A stretch of DNA of 48,643 nt from an uncultured Pelagibacteraceae bacterium (GTDB taxonomy: Bacteria; Pseudomonadota; Alphaproteobacteria; Pelagibacterales; Pelagibacteraceae), in NCBI GenBank assembly GCA_902631265.1, contig CACOXX010000006.1, positions 1-48,643 on the forward strand. The letters run 5' to 3'. The number at the start of each line of letters is the position of its first letter. The first letter of the stretch is position 1. Both the position numbers and the translations under genes were made by a program. This document shows, piece by piece, positions 31,277 through 40,176 of this stretch. The notes under the pieces are model-generated. The model saw nothing but the letters and a program-made list of their open reading frames with translations, was not told the origin of the DNA and ran no database searches.

Positions 31277-32541
31277 TTTAAATTTAAGACTTCCCCAATC
31301 AAATAAAGCGATCCACACACTAAGGTAATAGTATTTATATCTTTTGAGTTTGAACGAATTGCACTATCGATACTATCGGATATTTTTAATGTAAAATTGA
31401 GACCGCTTATTTTTTCCTTTAATTCTTTTTTGGAAATTCCTCCATCTTGATTAGGAATATCAATTATAGTAATTGAGTTTACTAGACCTTCAAAAGATTT
31501 CATAAATTCTTTATGCTCCTTATCTTTCATCATAGCTACAACGAGATTAACTTTTTGAGTTTGGCTTTTAATCCAGTTTGCAATAACATAACTGCTAGAA
31601 ATGTTGTGGCCTCCATCAATTACTAATCTATTATTACCCGCAATCTTTTTGAGTTTTCCTGACTTAATTTCCTGTAATCTTCCTTTAAGAGAGATATTTT
31701 GAATACCTGATTTGATATCCTGATCCTTAACATTAAATATTTTCCTAGATGCTGCAATTGAAGTACTAATATTAAAAAGTTGATGGTCTCCTAGAATATT
31801 GGGTTCTGGCAATATTAATTCACCAATATCATCTTGATATTGAATGAAACTATTATCTGATCTTGAGATGTTGAAGTTTTTTCCGAAAAAATATTTGTTT
31901 GATGTATTTTGTCTTAAAGATACCTCTACTTTTTTTCTTATTTCATCAGTTACTTGTTTGTTTACAAAAATATTAGAGTTTAAAAGCTTATTTGTTTTTT
32001 CATATATAACTCCATCAATACTCTTGTTTTCTAACCATTGAAAATGATCATTATGTATTACACCAATCAATGTCATTAAATTTTTTTTGAAAACATTGGT
32101 ACTATCGAATTGGTGAAACAATCCAGCTTCAATTATATTGACATTGTTTTTGAAGCTTTCCGCATATTTTAAAAAAGCACATGTAAGTATTTCAAAAACA
32201 GTCGCATTATCATCTCCTAAGACTTTTTCTGTATCCTCTAACAATTTAAAAAGATTTTCTTCATCAATTTCAGTATCATTAAATACAAAACGTTCAGTAT
32301 AGGATTGAAGATGTGGGGAGGTATACATATTACACTTTAATCCAGCTTGATTAAGGATTGCCTTTAGACTGTATGACATACTTGCCTTAGCATTCGTGCC
32401 TACTATCGTAATTATATTATTAAGTTTGTCTTGAGGGTTCCCAAGTTTTTTTAAAAGATTAAAAGTTCGACCCAGGGATAGGTCTAATTTCTTTTTATGA
32501 TGCTTCTCTAGTTCCGATATTAAATTCTGGAGTTTGTTCAT
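31273..32541 (-). CDS. folC: Folylpolyglutamate/dihydrofolate synthase (FolC)
   Basis: A 422-residue Mur-ligase-family enzyme that adds glutamate to folates. '[20 protein letters not shown]' is the family opening, '[20 protein letters not shown]' the substrate block, '[14 protein letters not shown]' the second ATP/metal segment, '[20 protein letters not shown]' and '[14 protein letters not shown]' the C-terminal ones. The P-loop reads 'GTNAKAS' (48-54) rather than the usual G-T-N-G-K-G-S, keeping Lys52 and Ser54. The 'D-G-A-H-N' block is 'DGGHN'. It is the last gene of the run from pyrF; its start overlaps accD by 47 nt. Confidence 0.9.
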   Translation of the reverse strand: MNKLQNLISELEKHHKKKLDLSLGRTFNLLKKLGNPQDKLNNIITIVGTNAKASMSYSLKAILNQAGLKCNMYTSPHLQSYTERFVFNDTEIDEENLFKLLEDTEKVLGDDNATVFEILTCAFLKYAESFKNNVNIIEAGLFHQFDSTNVFKKNLMTLIGVIHNDHFQWLENKSIDGVIYEKTNKLLNSNIFVNKQVTDEIRKKVEVSLRQNTSNKYFFGKNFNISRSDNSFIQYQDDIGELILPEPNILGDHQLFNISTSIAASRKIFNVKDQDIKSGIQNISLKGRLQEIKSGKLKKIAGNNRLVIDGGHNISSSYVIANWIKSQTQKVNLVVAMMKDKEHKEFMKSFEGLVNSITIIDIPNQDGGISKKELKEKISGLNFTLKISDSIDSAIRSNSKDINTITLVCGSLYLIGEVLNLN

Positions 32542-33424
32542 TATTCTCTGAATTTACTTCAGAATTTTTCTTTAGCAATATAGATAATACCTGACCAATT
32601 TTTTTGGATAAATCTTTACGAGGTATAATGTTATCTACAAATCCACAATCAAGAACATGCTCAGCTTTTTGAAAATTTTCAGGCAATTCTTCTTTTACCG
32701 TTCCTTCTATAACTCTTCTTCCTGCAAATGCAATTAATGCTCCAGGCTCAGATATTTGAATGTCTCCAAGCATCGCAAAAGAAGCAGTGATCCCTCCAGC
32801 AGTTGGATCTGTGAGACACACTATGTAAGGTAATTTATTTTCTTTTAAATCATTAATAGCCATAGTTGTTCTCGTCATTTGTGCGAGGGCTAGGGGACTC
32901 TCATGCATTCTTTGACCACCACCACAAGTAAAAATCACAAAAGGTTTTTTTTCCTCAACAGCTTTTTGAATACCAAAAATAATTGCTTCACCTTCACTTG
33001 TTGCTATTGAACCGCCCATGAAAGCAAAGTTGATTGCACCAACTATAGCATCTATGTTTCCAATTTTACCTTTAGCAATCATGACTGCACAATCTTGATT
33101 TGTTTTTTTTCTCGCAGAATTTAACTTCTTTATATATGGAGAAGAGTCTTCAAATTCTAAAGGATCATCCGCAGGTATTGGGGTTTTTAATACTTCATAA
33201 TTGTTTTTACCAAAAATTATATCAAATCTTTGAATACAATTTATTCGATGATGTTTTCCACACGCATTACAGACCCATAAATTTTCCTCTAAATCTTTTT
33301 TTAAAACTGGACCTTTGCAACATGAAGTCCAATCACTATTTTCTATATCACTCTTTGATGGTCTTTTCTTTAATAACTGTTTTATCTTTTCACCGAATCT
33401 AAGAGTTTGTTTTAACCAATTCAT
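32495..33424 (-). CDS. accD: Acetyl-CoA carboxylase carboxyltransferase beta subunit, variant
   Basis: A 309-residue carboxyltransferase beta subunit by family: 'ADDPLEFEDSSPYIKKL', 'FAFMGGSIATSEGEAI', 'LTDPTAGGITASFAMLGDI' and 'EPGALIAFAGRRVIEGTVKE' follow AccD order. AccD with AccA makes malonyl-CoA. Two departures stand out: the oxyanion block is 'CGGGQRMHESPLALAQMTRT' instead of S-G-G-A-R-M-Q-E-G-x-x-S-L-M-Q-M, and the zinc ribbon is 'SCCKG' plus 'VCNACG' instead of two C-x2-C pairs. Its position between trpA and folC is the ancestral alphaproteobacterial one, so it is probably the true gene, modified in this lineage. Confidence 0.88.
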   Translation of the reverse strand: MNWLKQTLRFGEKIKQLLKKRPSKSDIENSDWTSCCKGPVLKKDLEENLWVCNACGKHHRINCIQRFDIIFGKNNYEVLKTPIPADDPLEFEDSSPYIKKLNSARKKTNQDCAVMIAKGKIGNIDAIVGAINFAFMGGSIATSEGEAIIFGIQKAVEEKKPFVIFTCGGGQRMHESPLALAQMTRTTMAINDLKENKLPYIVCLTDPTAGGITASFAMLGDIQISEPGALIAFAGRRVIEGTVKEELPENFQKAEHVLDCGFVDNIIPRKDLSKKIGQVLSILLKKNSEVNSENNEQTPEFNIGTREAS

Positions 33425-34221
33425 ATAATCTTGTTTTTTAGTTTCCTTACTAATTTACTTACATTTGTGACAGGATTTTGTCTATCTTTTAAACTTCTTG
33501 TTATTTCTCGACAAATTGCACTACCAACAACTAGACCGTCAGCAGATCTCAGATTCGAAATAGTTTTCTCGGTAATACCAAAACCTATAACAACATTTTT
33601 TGATGGCTTGATTTTTTTTATAACATTATAATTTTTTATAATTCTTTTTATACTATATTTTAATGCAGACCCAGTAGTTGATATACTTGAAATCATATAA
33701 ATCATTTCATGTGAACTCTTTATTATCTCTTTCATTCTTTTTACAGTTGTAGTTGGCGCAATTAATTGAACAAAACAAATAGAATTTTTCTTACACAATT
33801 CGGCAAAATTTTTATTATCAGGAAATGATAAATCAACAACAATTAACCCATCAACACCGACCTCTTTACATTTTCGAATAAATTTTTTATCTCCATAATT
33901 AAATATCATTTGGTAGTAACCCATTAATATCATTGGTTTTGATGGTTTTGTTTTCTTAAATCTTTTTACAAGTTTAAAAATATCATTTAATCGAATACCA
34001 TTTTGCAAGGCTCTGTAAGAACTATTTTGAATATCTTTTCCATCAGCAGTTGGGCAATTATGAGGTATTCCCCATTCTGCAATATCCAAATCCTTTGATA
34101 TTGAATTTAGTATTTGTAGTGATTTGTCCTTAGTATTATCACCACAAACTGTATAAGATATCAATGCAGGTCTATTTTCTTTTTTTGCAACCTTAAAGGC
34201 GTTGTTAATTGAATTTTTCAT
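33421..34221 (-). CDS. trpA: Tryptophan synthase alpha chain, divergent
   Basis: A 266-residue TIM-barrel protein that by family cleaves indole-3-glycerol phosphate. Catalytic Glu49 ('AEWGIP') and Asp60 ('TADG') keep exactly the Salmonella numbering, and phosphate sites 'TTGSAL' and 'VIGFGITEKTI' and 'DGLVVGSAI' are present. But loop 2, normally P-F-S-D-P-x-A-D-G-P, is 'PHNCPTADGK', and 'DLSFPDNK' replaces D-L-P-x-E-E. Loop 2 contacts the beta subunit, so the alpha-beta communication may be changed. It overlaps accD and trpB by 4 nt each. Identity is secure; the altered loops may be lineage features. Confidence 0.9.
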   Translation of the reverse strand: MKNSINNAFKVAKKENRPALISYTVCGDNTKDKSLQILNSISKDLDIAEWGIPHNCPTADGKDIQNSSYRALQNGIRLNDIFKLVKRFKKTKPSKPMILMGYYQMIFNYGDKKFIRKCKEVGVDGLIVVDLSFPDNKNFAELCKKNSICFVQLIAPTTTVKRMKEIIKSSHEMIYMISSISTTGSALKYSIKRIIKNYNVIKKIKPSKNVVIGFGITEKTISNLRSADGLVVGSAICREITRSLKDRQNPVTNVSKLVRKLKNKII

Positions 34222-35432
34222 TTTGGATAATATCCTAATTGCTCAATATAGATTTTTTTATCTTTGTAGCCTTTTCCACAATTATTGACTACGAGCACAT
34301 CACTTTTTTTCAATTTTGGAGCTAAACGAATACATTCGCTCCATGCATGCGCTGGTTCCAAACTTGGTCTTATGTCTTCTAACTTAGTGATTAACTTGAA
34401 AGCAGCTAATGCCTCTTTATCTGAAGCATTAGTGTATCGCGCTCTTCCAGAGTCTTTTAATAACCCATGTAATGGACTCGAACCTGGATAATCTAAACCT
34501 GCACTCAATGAATGGGTTTCTGCTATTTGACCTTCTTTATCAGTCAAACAATATTGTGCAGCCCCATGTAGAATAGCTACTTTTGCATTTGTAGATAAAG
34601 GTGCAGCATACTTTGCTTCAACACCAATTAGTTCAACATGTTTTTTATCAAAGTCAATGAACTCATTCCAAAATCCTAGCGCACTACTTCCCCCACCTAT
34701 GACATTTATTAATTTTAGTTTTGGTATTTCACCGAACTCTTTTATTAATTGTTTTTTTAATTCTCTTGAAATTTGAGAAGTTGACCACGCACAAATTTTT
34801 AAAAAAATATTGCACCCAATTGCTGAGCCTACGGCGAGATGAGTATTATCACAATTTGAAACATAGTGGCGCATACACTCAGAAACAGCATCTACTAAAG
34901 TCTTTGAACCTGAGTCAACAGGCACAACTTCAGCACCTGCGTCACGCATAAATTTTACATTAGGTGCTTGTCTAGAAATATCTTTTGTACCCATAAAAAT
35001 TTTGCATTTGAGATTCATTTTTTTTGCTGCCATTGCAAGATTTTTCCCAAACATTCCTGCACCTGTATCACCTGCAATATAGCGTTTACCACTTTCTTTA
35101 CAAATTAGTGCATTTACAGTTGCATGATATGCCTTGTGAGCATCACCGTTTATAGCTGACACGTCTTTACACCAAATTTGAGCTCCACCTAAGTGTCTAG
35201 TTAAATTTTCTAATTTAAAAAAGGGTGTTTCACCACCAAGATAATGTTTAAAATAATGATCTCTTTTTTTAAGAAATTTCCTATCTCTTCTTAATTTTTC
35301 AAAAAGCCTAGATAAATCTTCAATTGGTTTTCGCATTGTTTCTGCACAATAGTTTCCACCAAATTTATTTCCGTAAAATCCAAACTTATCGTGCTGGTCA
35401 ATAAGAGGGGTTTTTTTCTTTAATTTAATCAT
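34218..35432 (-). CDS. trpB: Tryptophan synthase beta chain-like PLP enzyme, divergent
   Basis: A 404-residue fold-type II PLP enzyme. PLP Lys100 in 'NGDAHKAYH' (usually H-T-G-A-H-K-I-N), 'HSLSAGLDYPGSSPLHG' (usually D-Y-P-G-V-G-P-E-H) and 'RPSLEPAHAW' fix the family. Unusual are 'GDTGAGMFG' in place of A-E-T-G-A-G-Q-H-G, so the catalytic Glu109 equivalent is Asp122; 'GGGSSA' for G-G-G-S-N-A; 'GCNIFL' for the G-P-H-P-Y-P segment; and 'CGKGYKD' for S-G-R-G-D-K-D, giving Cys385 at the PLP ring nitrogen. The gene holds the ancestral slot between trpF and trpA. It may remain a tryptophan synthase with altered chemistry or use another substrate. Confidence 0.88.
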   Translation of the reverse strand: MIKLKKKTPLIDQHDKFGFYGNKFGGNYCAETMRKPIEDLSRLFEKLRRDRKFLKKRDHYFKHYLGGETPFFKLENLTRHLGGAQIWCKDVSAINGDAHKAYHATVNALICKESGKRYIAGDTGAGMFGKNLAMAAKKMNLKCKIFMGTKDISRQAPNVKFMRDAGAEVVPVDSGSKTLVDAVSECMRHYVSNCDNTHLAVGSAIGCNIFLKICAWSTSQISRELKKQLIKEFGEIPKLKLINVIGGGSSALGFWNEFIDFDKKHVELIGVEAKYAAPLSTNAKVAILHGAAQYCLTDKEGQIAETHSLSAGLDYPGSSPLHGLLKDSGRARYTNASDKEALAAFKLITKLEDIRPSLEPAHAWSECIRLAPKLKKSDVLVVNNCGKGYKDKKIYIEQLGYYPK

Positions 35433-36042
35433 TTAATTTTTTAACGTTGTCTAAGAAAATTTTTACTTTAGAAATGTCTTTTAATCCAGATGTCTCTACG
35501 CCCCCAGATATATCAATATAATTACAAATTTTTATAAACTTATCAAGATTATCGTTGTGTTTAATGTTTCCAGCTATCATCCTATTAACATTGACTGGCA
35601 CATTTTCCATTAAAGTGTGGTCAAATTCTAATGATTTTTCATACCCCTTACTGTCAAATAATATTATATCAGAACAATCCTCGTATTTCTTATATTTTAG
35701 AATATCTTCTTTAGTTTCTACGGTAATTGCAGAAATTATTTTTTTATTATATTTCTTTTTTATTGATTTTATTTCATCAGGTGTACAGTCATAAATTTGA
35801 AAATAATCAAAATTTAGTTTTTGCATTTCGTTTAAAATAAATTCATCAGGTTTTACCATTACAGATACAAATTGAGACTTTTTATTATCAATTTTGAGAA
35901 GTTTCTGAAGTAAATTTATATCAACAAATCTTTTAGATTTTGGATAATTACAAATAAAACCAATTAATTCAGGAGGATATTTATAGTTTATTAAAAAATT
36001 TAATGTTTCGGTATCCTTGACTCCACAAATCTTAGATTGCAT
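35425..36042 (-). CDS. trpF: Phosphoribosylanthranilate isomerase, divergent
   Basis: A 205-residue TIM barrel. 'SKICGVKD' carries the catalytic Cys6, 'NYPKSKRFVD' matches P-x-S-x-R-x-V, and 'IILFDSK' carries the catalytic Asp. The rest differs from the family: 'FQIYDCTPDE' stands for V-Q-L-H-G-x-E, 'KGYEKSLEFDH' for the phosphate-binding G-G-T-G-x-x-F-D-W, 'IAGNIKHNDN' for L-A-G-G-L-x-x-x-N, and 'DISGGVETSGLKD' for D-V-S-S-G-V-E-x-x-P-G-x-K-D. Catalytic residues remain but the phosphate grip is altered. It overlaps trpB by 8 nt and abuts pyrF, the standard order. Confidence 0.85.
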   Translation of the reverse strand: MQSKICGVKDTETLNFLINYKYPPELIGFICNYPKSKRFVDINLLQKLLKIDNKKSQFVSVMVKPDEFILNEMQKLNFDYFQIYDCTPDEIKSIKKKYNKKIISAITVETKEDILKYKKYEDCSDIILFDSKGYEKSLEFDHTLMENVPVNVNRMIAGNIKHNDNLDKFIKICNYIDISGGVETSGLKDISKVKIFLDNVKKLND

Positions 36043-36719
36043 CAGTCCTCTAAAATTTCCAATAAATTCTTAATATTCTTTTTAATATTACCATTTGTTA
36101 TTGATCTACCAATTACCAACCAATTGCTTCCTGCAGCAAAAGCATCAGTGGGTCTCATAACCCTTTTTTGATCATTTTTTGTATTGTGTATTTTAATTCC
36201 AGGTGTAATTATTTCTTTTTTAAAAACCCTCCTTACTGATCTTACTTCATGTCCACTACAGACTATCGCATCTAATTTTGCTTTTACCGCAAGTTTTGCT
36301 TGATGCCTAACCAGTTCATTTACTTTTTTATTATATCCAATCTCCTTTAAATCCTTATTATTCAACGAGGTCAAAGTTGTGACCCCAGCAATTTTTATGT
36401 TCTTACAATCCTGCTTTAAAGTTTTTAAAGCACTTAATCCCGAGCTTAGATGAACAGTTAAATAAGAGATTTTGAGATCCTTTAAAGATTTCATAGCTGA
36501 TCTTACAGTATTTGGAATATCATTGAGCTTTAGATCTAAGAAAATCGTTTGATTTTTTAAACTTGAAAGAAATTTTCTACCATTTTTAGAGTAAAAAAAC
36601 TCAAGACCAAACTTGTAGCCAACTTTAATTTTATTTGTTCGTGAATTCCTTATAATCTTTTTTGCTTTCGAAACTTTATTTGTATCAATGGCGATAAATA
36701 TTTTTTTTTTATTCATCAT
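36042..36719 (-). CDS. pyrF: Orotidine 5'-phosphate decarboxylase
   Basis: A 225-residue TIM barrel that makes UMP from OMP. 'IKVGYKFGLEFF' has the first Lys, 'IFLDLKLNDIPNTVRSAM' the catalytic Asp-x-Lys-x-x-Asp array (His of the usual K-L-H-D-I replaced by Asn), 'TPGIKIHNTKNDQKRVMRPT' the phosphate-binding segment, and 'NWLVIGRSITNG' the C-terminal Gly-Arg. Length is slightly short, as usual here. It overlaps ihfB by 11 nt and shares a base with trpF. Confidence 0.95.
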   Translation of the reverse strand: MMNKKKIFIAIDTNKVSKAKKIIRNSRTNKIKVGYKFGLEFFYSKNGRKFLSSLKNQTIFLDLKLNDIPNTVRSAMKSLKDLKISYLTVHLSSGLSALKTLKQDCKNIKIAGVTTLTSLNNKDLKEIGYNKKVNELVRHQAKLAVKAKLDAIVCSGHEVRSVRRVFKKEIITPGIKIHNTKNDQKRVMRPTDAFAAGSNWLVIGRSITNGNIKKNIKNLLEILED

Positions 36720-36996
36720 TTATTTCGTTAAATAAATCTTTTGACATTTTGAAATTTATACTTTTTTTTTTATCAACTATTACTTTCTCACCGGTTTTTG
36801 GATTTCTTGAGGTTTTGCTTTTTTGGTTTTTAGTGGAAAAAACACCCCATCCACGAAGTTCAACTCTCTCATTATTTTTAAGAGCTGATTTTATTTCATC
36901 AATAAATATATCAAAAAATTTTTCTAAATCTTTTTTAAGTAAATTAGGATATGTTTTTGACAGCTGCTTGACTAATTCTGACCTAGTTATCGGCAA
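36709..36996 (-). CDS. ihfB: Integration host factor/HU-type DNA-binding protein
   Basis: A 95-residue DNA-bending protein of the HU/IHF family, with 'ITRSELVKQLSKTYPNLLKK' as the N-terminal helices, 'VELRGWGVFSTKNQKS' and the DNA-intercalating beta arm 'RNPKTGEKVIVDKKKSINFK' with its Arg-Asn-Pro tip. The 'G-W-G-V-F' in place of 'G-F-G-S-F' is typical of IHF beta. Directly downstream of rpsA, as in most proteobacteria, which supports the beta subunit. Confidence 0.94.
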   Translation of the reverse strand: MPITRSELVKQLSKTYPNLLKKDLEKFFDIFIDEIKSALKNNERVELRGWGVFSTKNQKSKTSRNPKTGEKVIVDKKKSINFKMSKDLFNEINDE

Positions 36997-37008
36997 TTTA
37001 ATATTTAC

Positions 37009-38736
37009 CTATTTTTTTTCTTTATCTTTCTTCTTTAGTTTATCAGATAAAGTCGAAAAAGGTAGATTTTTTCCTGACAAAGGTGAGCTGAACTTCGTTA
37101 CAGCTTCTTTGTTTTGGATTTCCTCAAGCAATTTTATACTTAGAGATACTTTTCTTTTCTCTAAGTTTAGGTCTGCTATAGCGCAGTCTATCCTCTCACC
37201 ACCAACAAATCTTGATGGCCGAGCATCACTTGCACTTACGGCAATTTGTGATTTCTTAATTAAAATATTCATTTCACAGCCCTCTGGTTGAACAACTAAA
37301 CCTTTGTTATCAGAAGATATAATTTTTACAGTGATAGTTTCGTTATTTTTTTTGTTCTTAAAGTAATCAAAAGGGTCTTTTTGAGTTTGTTTTAAACCAA
37401 CTCTTATTTTCTGTTGATCTTCTTTAATTTCTAAAATTTTTACTTTAATTTTATCTCCAATTTTATAATTTTTTAATTCATCCTCTGGATCTTTTGTATA
37501 ACTGAGATCATTACAATGTAAAAAAGCATCTATGTCATATCCATCAAGTTTTACGTAAAGTGCGTAATCATTTGAACTACTTATTGAACCCTCAATTATG
37601 CTTCCAACTGGACTCTTTTCACTTAATACCTTGATAGGATTATCAATGGTAAGCTTATGAGATATAGCAATTCTTCTTTTTTCTTTGTCAATTTCGGTAA
37701 TCACACACATAATCTTGTCACCTACTTTAAAAGTTTTTTTTGGAGACACATTTTTTCTTGTCCAACTAATTTCGCTTGAATGAAGTAAGGTGGTGAGACC
37801 CGGTTCCAATTCACAAAATGCACCAAAATCCATCAGTTTAATTACTTTAACCTCATACTTCTTATTGAGTTCGTAATTGGTTATTTTTTCAAATGGATCA
37901 GGCGACAGCTGTTTAATTGAACAACCAACTTGTAGCTTTTCCTTGTCTACAGAAATTACTAATAAATCATGCTTGTCCCCTATAGTAAAAATTTCTTCAG
38001 GATGACTCACTCTTGAATAGCTTATCTCCTGGAGATGTACTAGACAATCGATTTCATTGTTCACATTAAAAAAACATCCAAAAGAGCTGTAACCTTTTAC
38101 TATTGCATTTTTTATAACATCTCCAACTTTATACTTTTCAATAATTTTAGCCTTATCTTCTTTTTTGTTAGATGATATTATTTGTCGTCGTGATACACAC
38201 GCATTACCTCTCACTTTATCCATCTTAATTAATGCAAATTTTTGTGGTTCATTCATTAAATGAGAAATATCTTTTAAAGGTGTATCAGAAATTTGTGATC
38301 CAGGACAAAACATCAAAGAACCTGTGTCTAAATGTTCAACAATAACTCCACCTTTACACTTACTTGTAATCTTACCAATAATAGGCTCATTCTTCTCAAA
38401 TGCTTCAACCAAAATATCCCAACCTTTTATTTTCTGAGCTTTGCTTGCAGAAACAACAATCTCTCCATTTCTGTCTTCAAGTCTTTCTAACAAAACTGGG
38501 ATTTTACCACCAACTTCAATTTTCTTTTCAAGACCAATAGTTTTTAATTCGTTAATATCGATGATTGGTTCCGATTTAAGACCACAGTCTAAAAAAACAA
38601 ATTTTTCAGTTATTTTACTTACAACACCTTCAATAACCTTACCTTCAATAAGACTTTGGTTTTTAGAAAATTGGGTATCTAGTAGCTTTTCGAATTCTTT
38701 AGATGCTTCAGTTTTAACAGTTTTAAATATTTCCAT
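37009..38736 (-). CDS. rpsA: 30S ribosomal protein S1
   Basis: A 575-residue protein with six S1 repeats, for example 'GKVIEGVVSKITEKFVFLDC' in the first and 'EVKVIKLMDFGAFCELEPGL' in the third or fourth, each an OB fold that binds mRNA. The final repeat and a lysine-rich tail 'LSDKLKKKDKEKK' follow. S1 recruits leader RNAs to the ribosome, notable here because clear ribosome binding sites are rare in the window. Alphaproteobacteria usually have cmk between aroA and rpsA; the 100-nt gap here contains no such gene. Confidence 0.96.
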   Translation of the reverse strand: MEIFKTVKTEASKEFEKLLDTQFSKNQSLIEGKVIEGVVSKITEKFVFLDCGLKSEPIIDINELKTIGLEKKIEVGGKIPVLLERLEDRNGEIVVSASKAQKIKGWDILVEAFEKNEPIIGKITSKCKGGVIVEHLDTGSLMFCPGSQISDTPLKDISHLMNEPQKFALIKMDKVRGNACVSRRQIISSNKKEDKAKIIEKYKVGDVIKNAIVKGYSSFGCFFNVNNEIDCLVHLQEISYSRVSHPEEIFTIGDKHDLLVISVDKEKLQVGCSIKQLSPDPFEKITNYELNKKYEVKVIKLMDFGAFCELEPGLTTLLHSSEISWTRKNVSPKKTFKVGDKIMCVITEIDKEKRRIAISHKLTIDNPIKVLSEKSPVGSIIEGSISSSNDYALYVKLDGYDIDAFLHCNDLSYTKDPEDELKNYKIGDKIKVKILEIKEDQQKIRVGLKQTQKDPFDYFKNKKNNETITVKIISSDNKGLVVQPEGCEMNILIKKSQIAVSASDARPSRFVGGERIDCAIADLNLEKRKVSLSIKLLEEIQNKEAVTKFSSPLSGKNLPFSTLSDKLKKKDKEKK

Positions 38737-38836
38737 AATTTTAAAAATCTCGATGTTTTAGATAAAAAATGAGAATTAATCAAGCTTCAATTAATTTAAT
38801 CAATTACATATATTAAGGGGTTTTTTAAGTGAATAA

Positions 38837-40171
38837 CTAAATAAGTTTAAATTTATAACCAAGTTTTTTTATAATATTTAAAAAAGATGGAAACGAGCTT
38901 TTATAAGAATCTATGTCATTTATTATCCATTTACCACCAAATGTAAATGCCGCAATTACTGCAGTCATAAATATTCTATGGTCTCTATAATAATTTTTGA
39001 TGTTTAAAGTTTTATTTAAATTAAGAGTGGGATTTCCAAAAATTTTAATCGAATTATTTGTTAATTTAGTCTTTATACCTAATTGATTTAATAGTTTAGA
39101 TCCTAATTTTAACCTTGGGCTTTCTTTTTTGTTTAGTTCACCTAAATTTGAAAAACTTGAAACACCTTTCGCTTTTGCAGCAGCTAAGAATATAATTAAA
39201 AACTCATCAATTAGATTGCTGTTAAGTCTAGGTGAGCAATTTATCTTTTTTAAGCTGGGTTGACTCTTGACATGTATGTCAGCTTGCTTTTCACCATATT
39301 TTGTTTTTACATTTTTTATTTTAATTTTAGCTCCCATCTTATTTAAGATTTCTATATATCCAATTCTAGATTTATTCACATTTACATCTTTAATTTTTAA
39401 CTCTGAGTTTTTCGACAAAAGTGTAAGAACTATAAAAAAAGCACATGAACTTGGGTCAGAAGGAACTTTATATCTAAAAGATTTGAAAGCTTTTTGGCCT
39501 CTAATTTTAATTATATCATTATTCTTTTTTTTTTGAACCATGATAGGAATACCCAAATATTTAAAAATATTTTCAGTATGGTCTCTTGATTTTTTTGCAT
39601 TTATTACTGTTTGGCCAGGTGAATTTAAGGCAGCTAACATCACGGTACTTTTGCATTGTGCAGATCCTCTATTCTCATAATAGTGAATAGGATTTGTAAA
39701 ATAAGATCCAATAATTTGTAGAGGTAAAGTTTTTTTATTATTAACTTTAAAATTTGCACCAATTTTTTGCAATGGCAATATTACTCTTCCAAAATCTCTT
39801 TTCGATAAACTTTTATCACCTATTAATCTAATGTAAAAGGGCGACTTTACCAAAAGTCCTAAAATTAATCTAGCAAATGTTCCTGAATTCCCGGCATTTA
39901 AAATAATATCTTTTTTGAATTCAAATCCATTTAAGCCTTTCCCCTCAATAAAACAATTTTTTTTGTTTACGGAAATCTTAACACCTAATTTTTTTAAGCA
40001 ATTTATTGAATTTATTATATCTTCTGACAAAAGTATATTTTCTATAAACGTTTTACCAAAAGCTTGAGACCCAAGTAGCAACGTTCTTATTGATATACTT
40101 TTATCTCCATCAACTAAAATTGTTTTTTTAAATGAATTATTTTTATTTTTTATAAATAATCTTTTTCCCAT
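38837..40171 (-). CDS. aroA: 3-phosphoshikimate 1-carboxyvinyltransferase (EPSP synthase)
   Basis: A 444-residue enzyme that joins PEP to shikimate 3-phosphate. 'VDGDKSISIRTLLLGS' carries the substrate Lys-Ser, 'LNAGNSGTFARLILGLLV' the G-N-S-G-T PEP loop, 'IGDKSLSKRDFGRVILPL' corresponds to G-D-x-S-L-x-x-R-P-M with Pro-Met replaced, 'SRDHTENIF' the catalytic-site block, and 'IDEFLIIFLAAAKAKG' the Asp-Glu. 'YYRDHRIFMTAVIAAF' is the C-terminal block. The modified R-P-M segment resembles class I variation, and Gly-Ala differences at the PEP loop are not seen. Six nt separate it from lptB. Confidence 0.94.
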   Translation of the reverse strand: MGKRLFIKNKNNSFKKTILVDGDKSISIRTLLLGSQAFGKTFIENILLSEDIINSINCLKKLGVKISVNKKNCFIEGKGLNGFEFKKDIILNAGNSGTFARLILGLLVKSPFYIRLIGDKSLSKRDFGRVILPLQKIGANFKVNNKKTLPLQIIGSYFTNPIHYYENRGSAQCKSTVMLAALNSPGQTVINAKKSRDHTENIFKYLGIPIMVQKKKNNDIIKIRGQKAFKSFRYKVPSDPSSCAFFIVLTLLSKNSELKIKDVNVNKSRIGYIEILNKMGAKIKIKNVKTKYGEKQADIHVKSQPSLKKINCSPRLNSNLIDEFLIIFLAAAKAKGVSSFSNLGELNKKESPRLKLGSKLLNQLGIKTKLTNNSIKIFGNPTLNLNKTLNIKNYYRDHRIFMTAVIAAFTFGGKWIINDIDSYKSSFPSFLNIIKKLGYKFKLI

Positions 40172-40176
40172 TAGAC

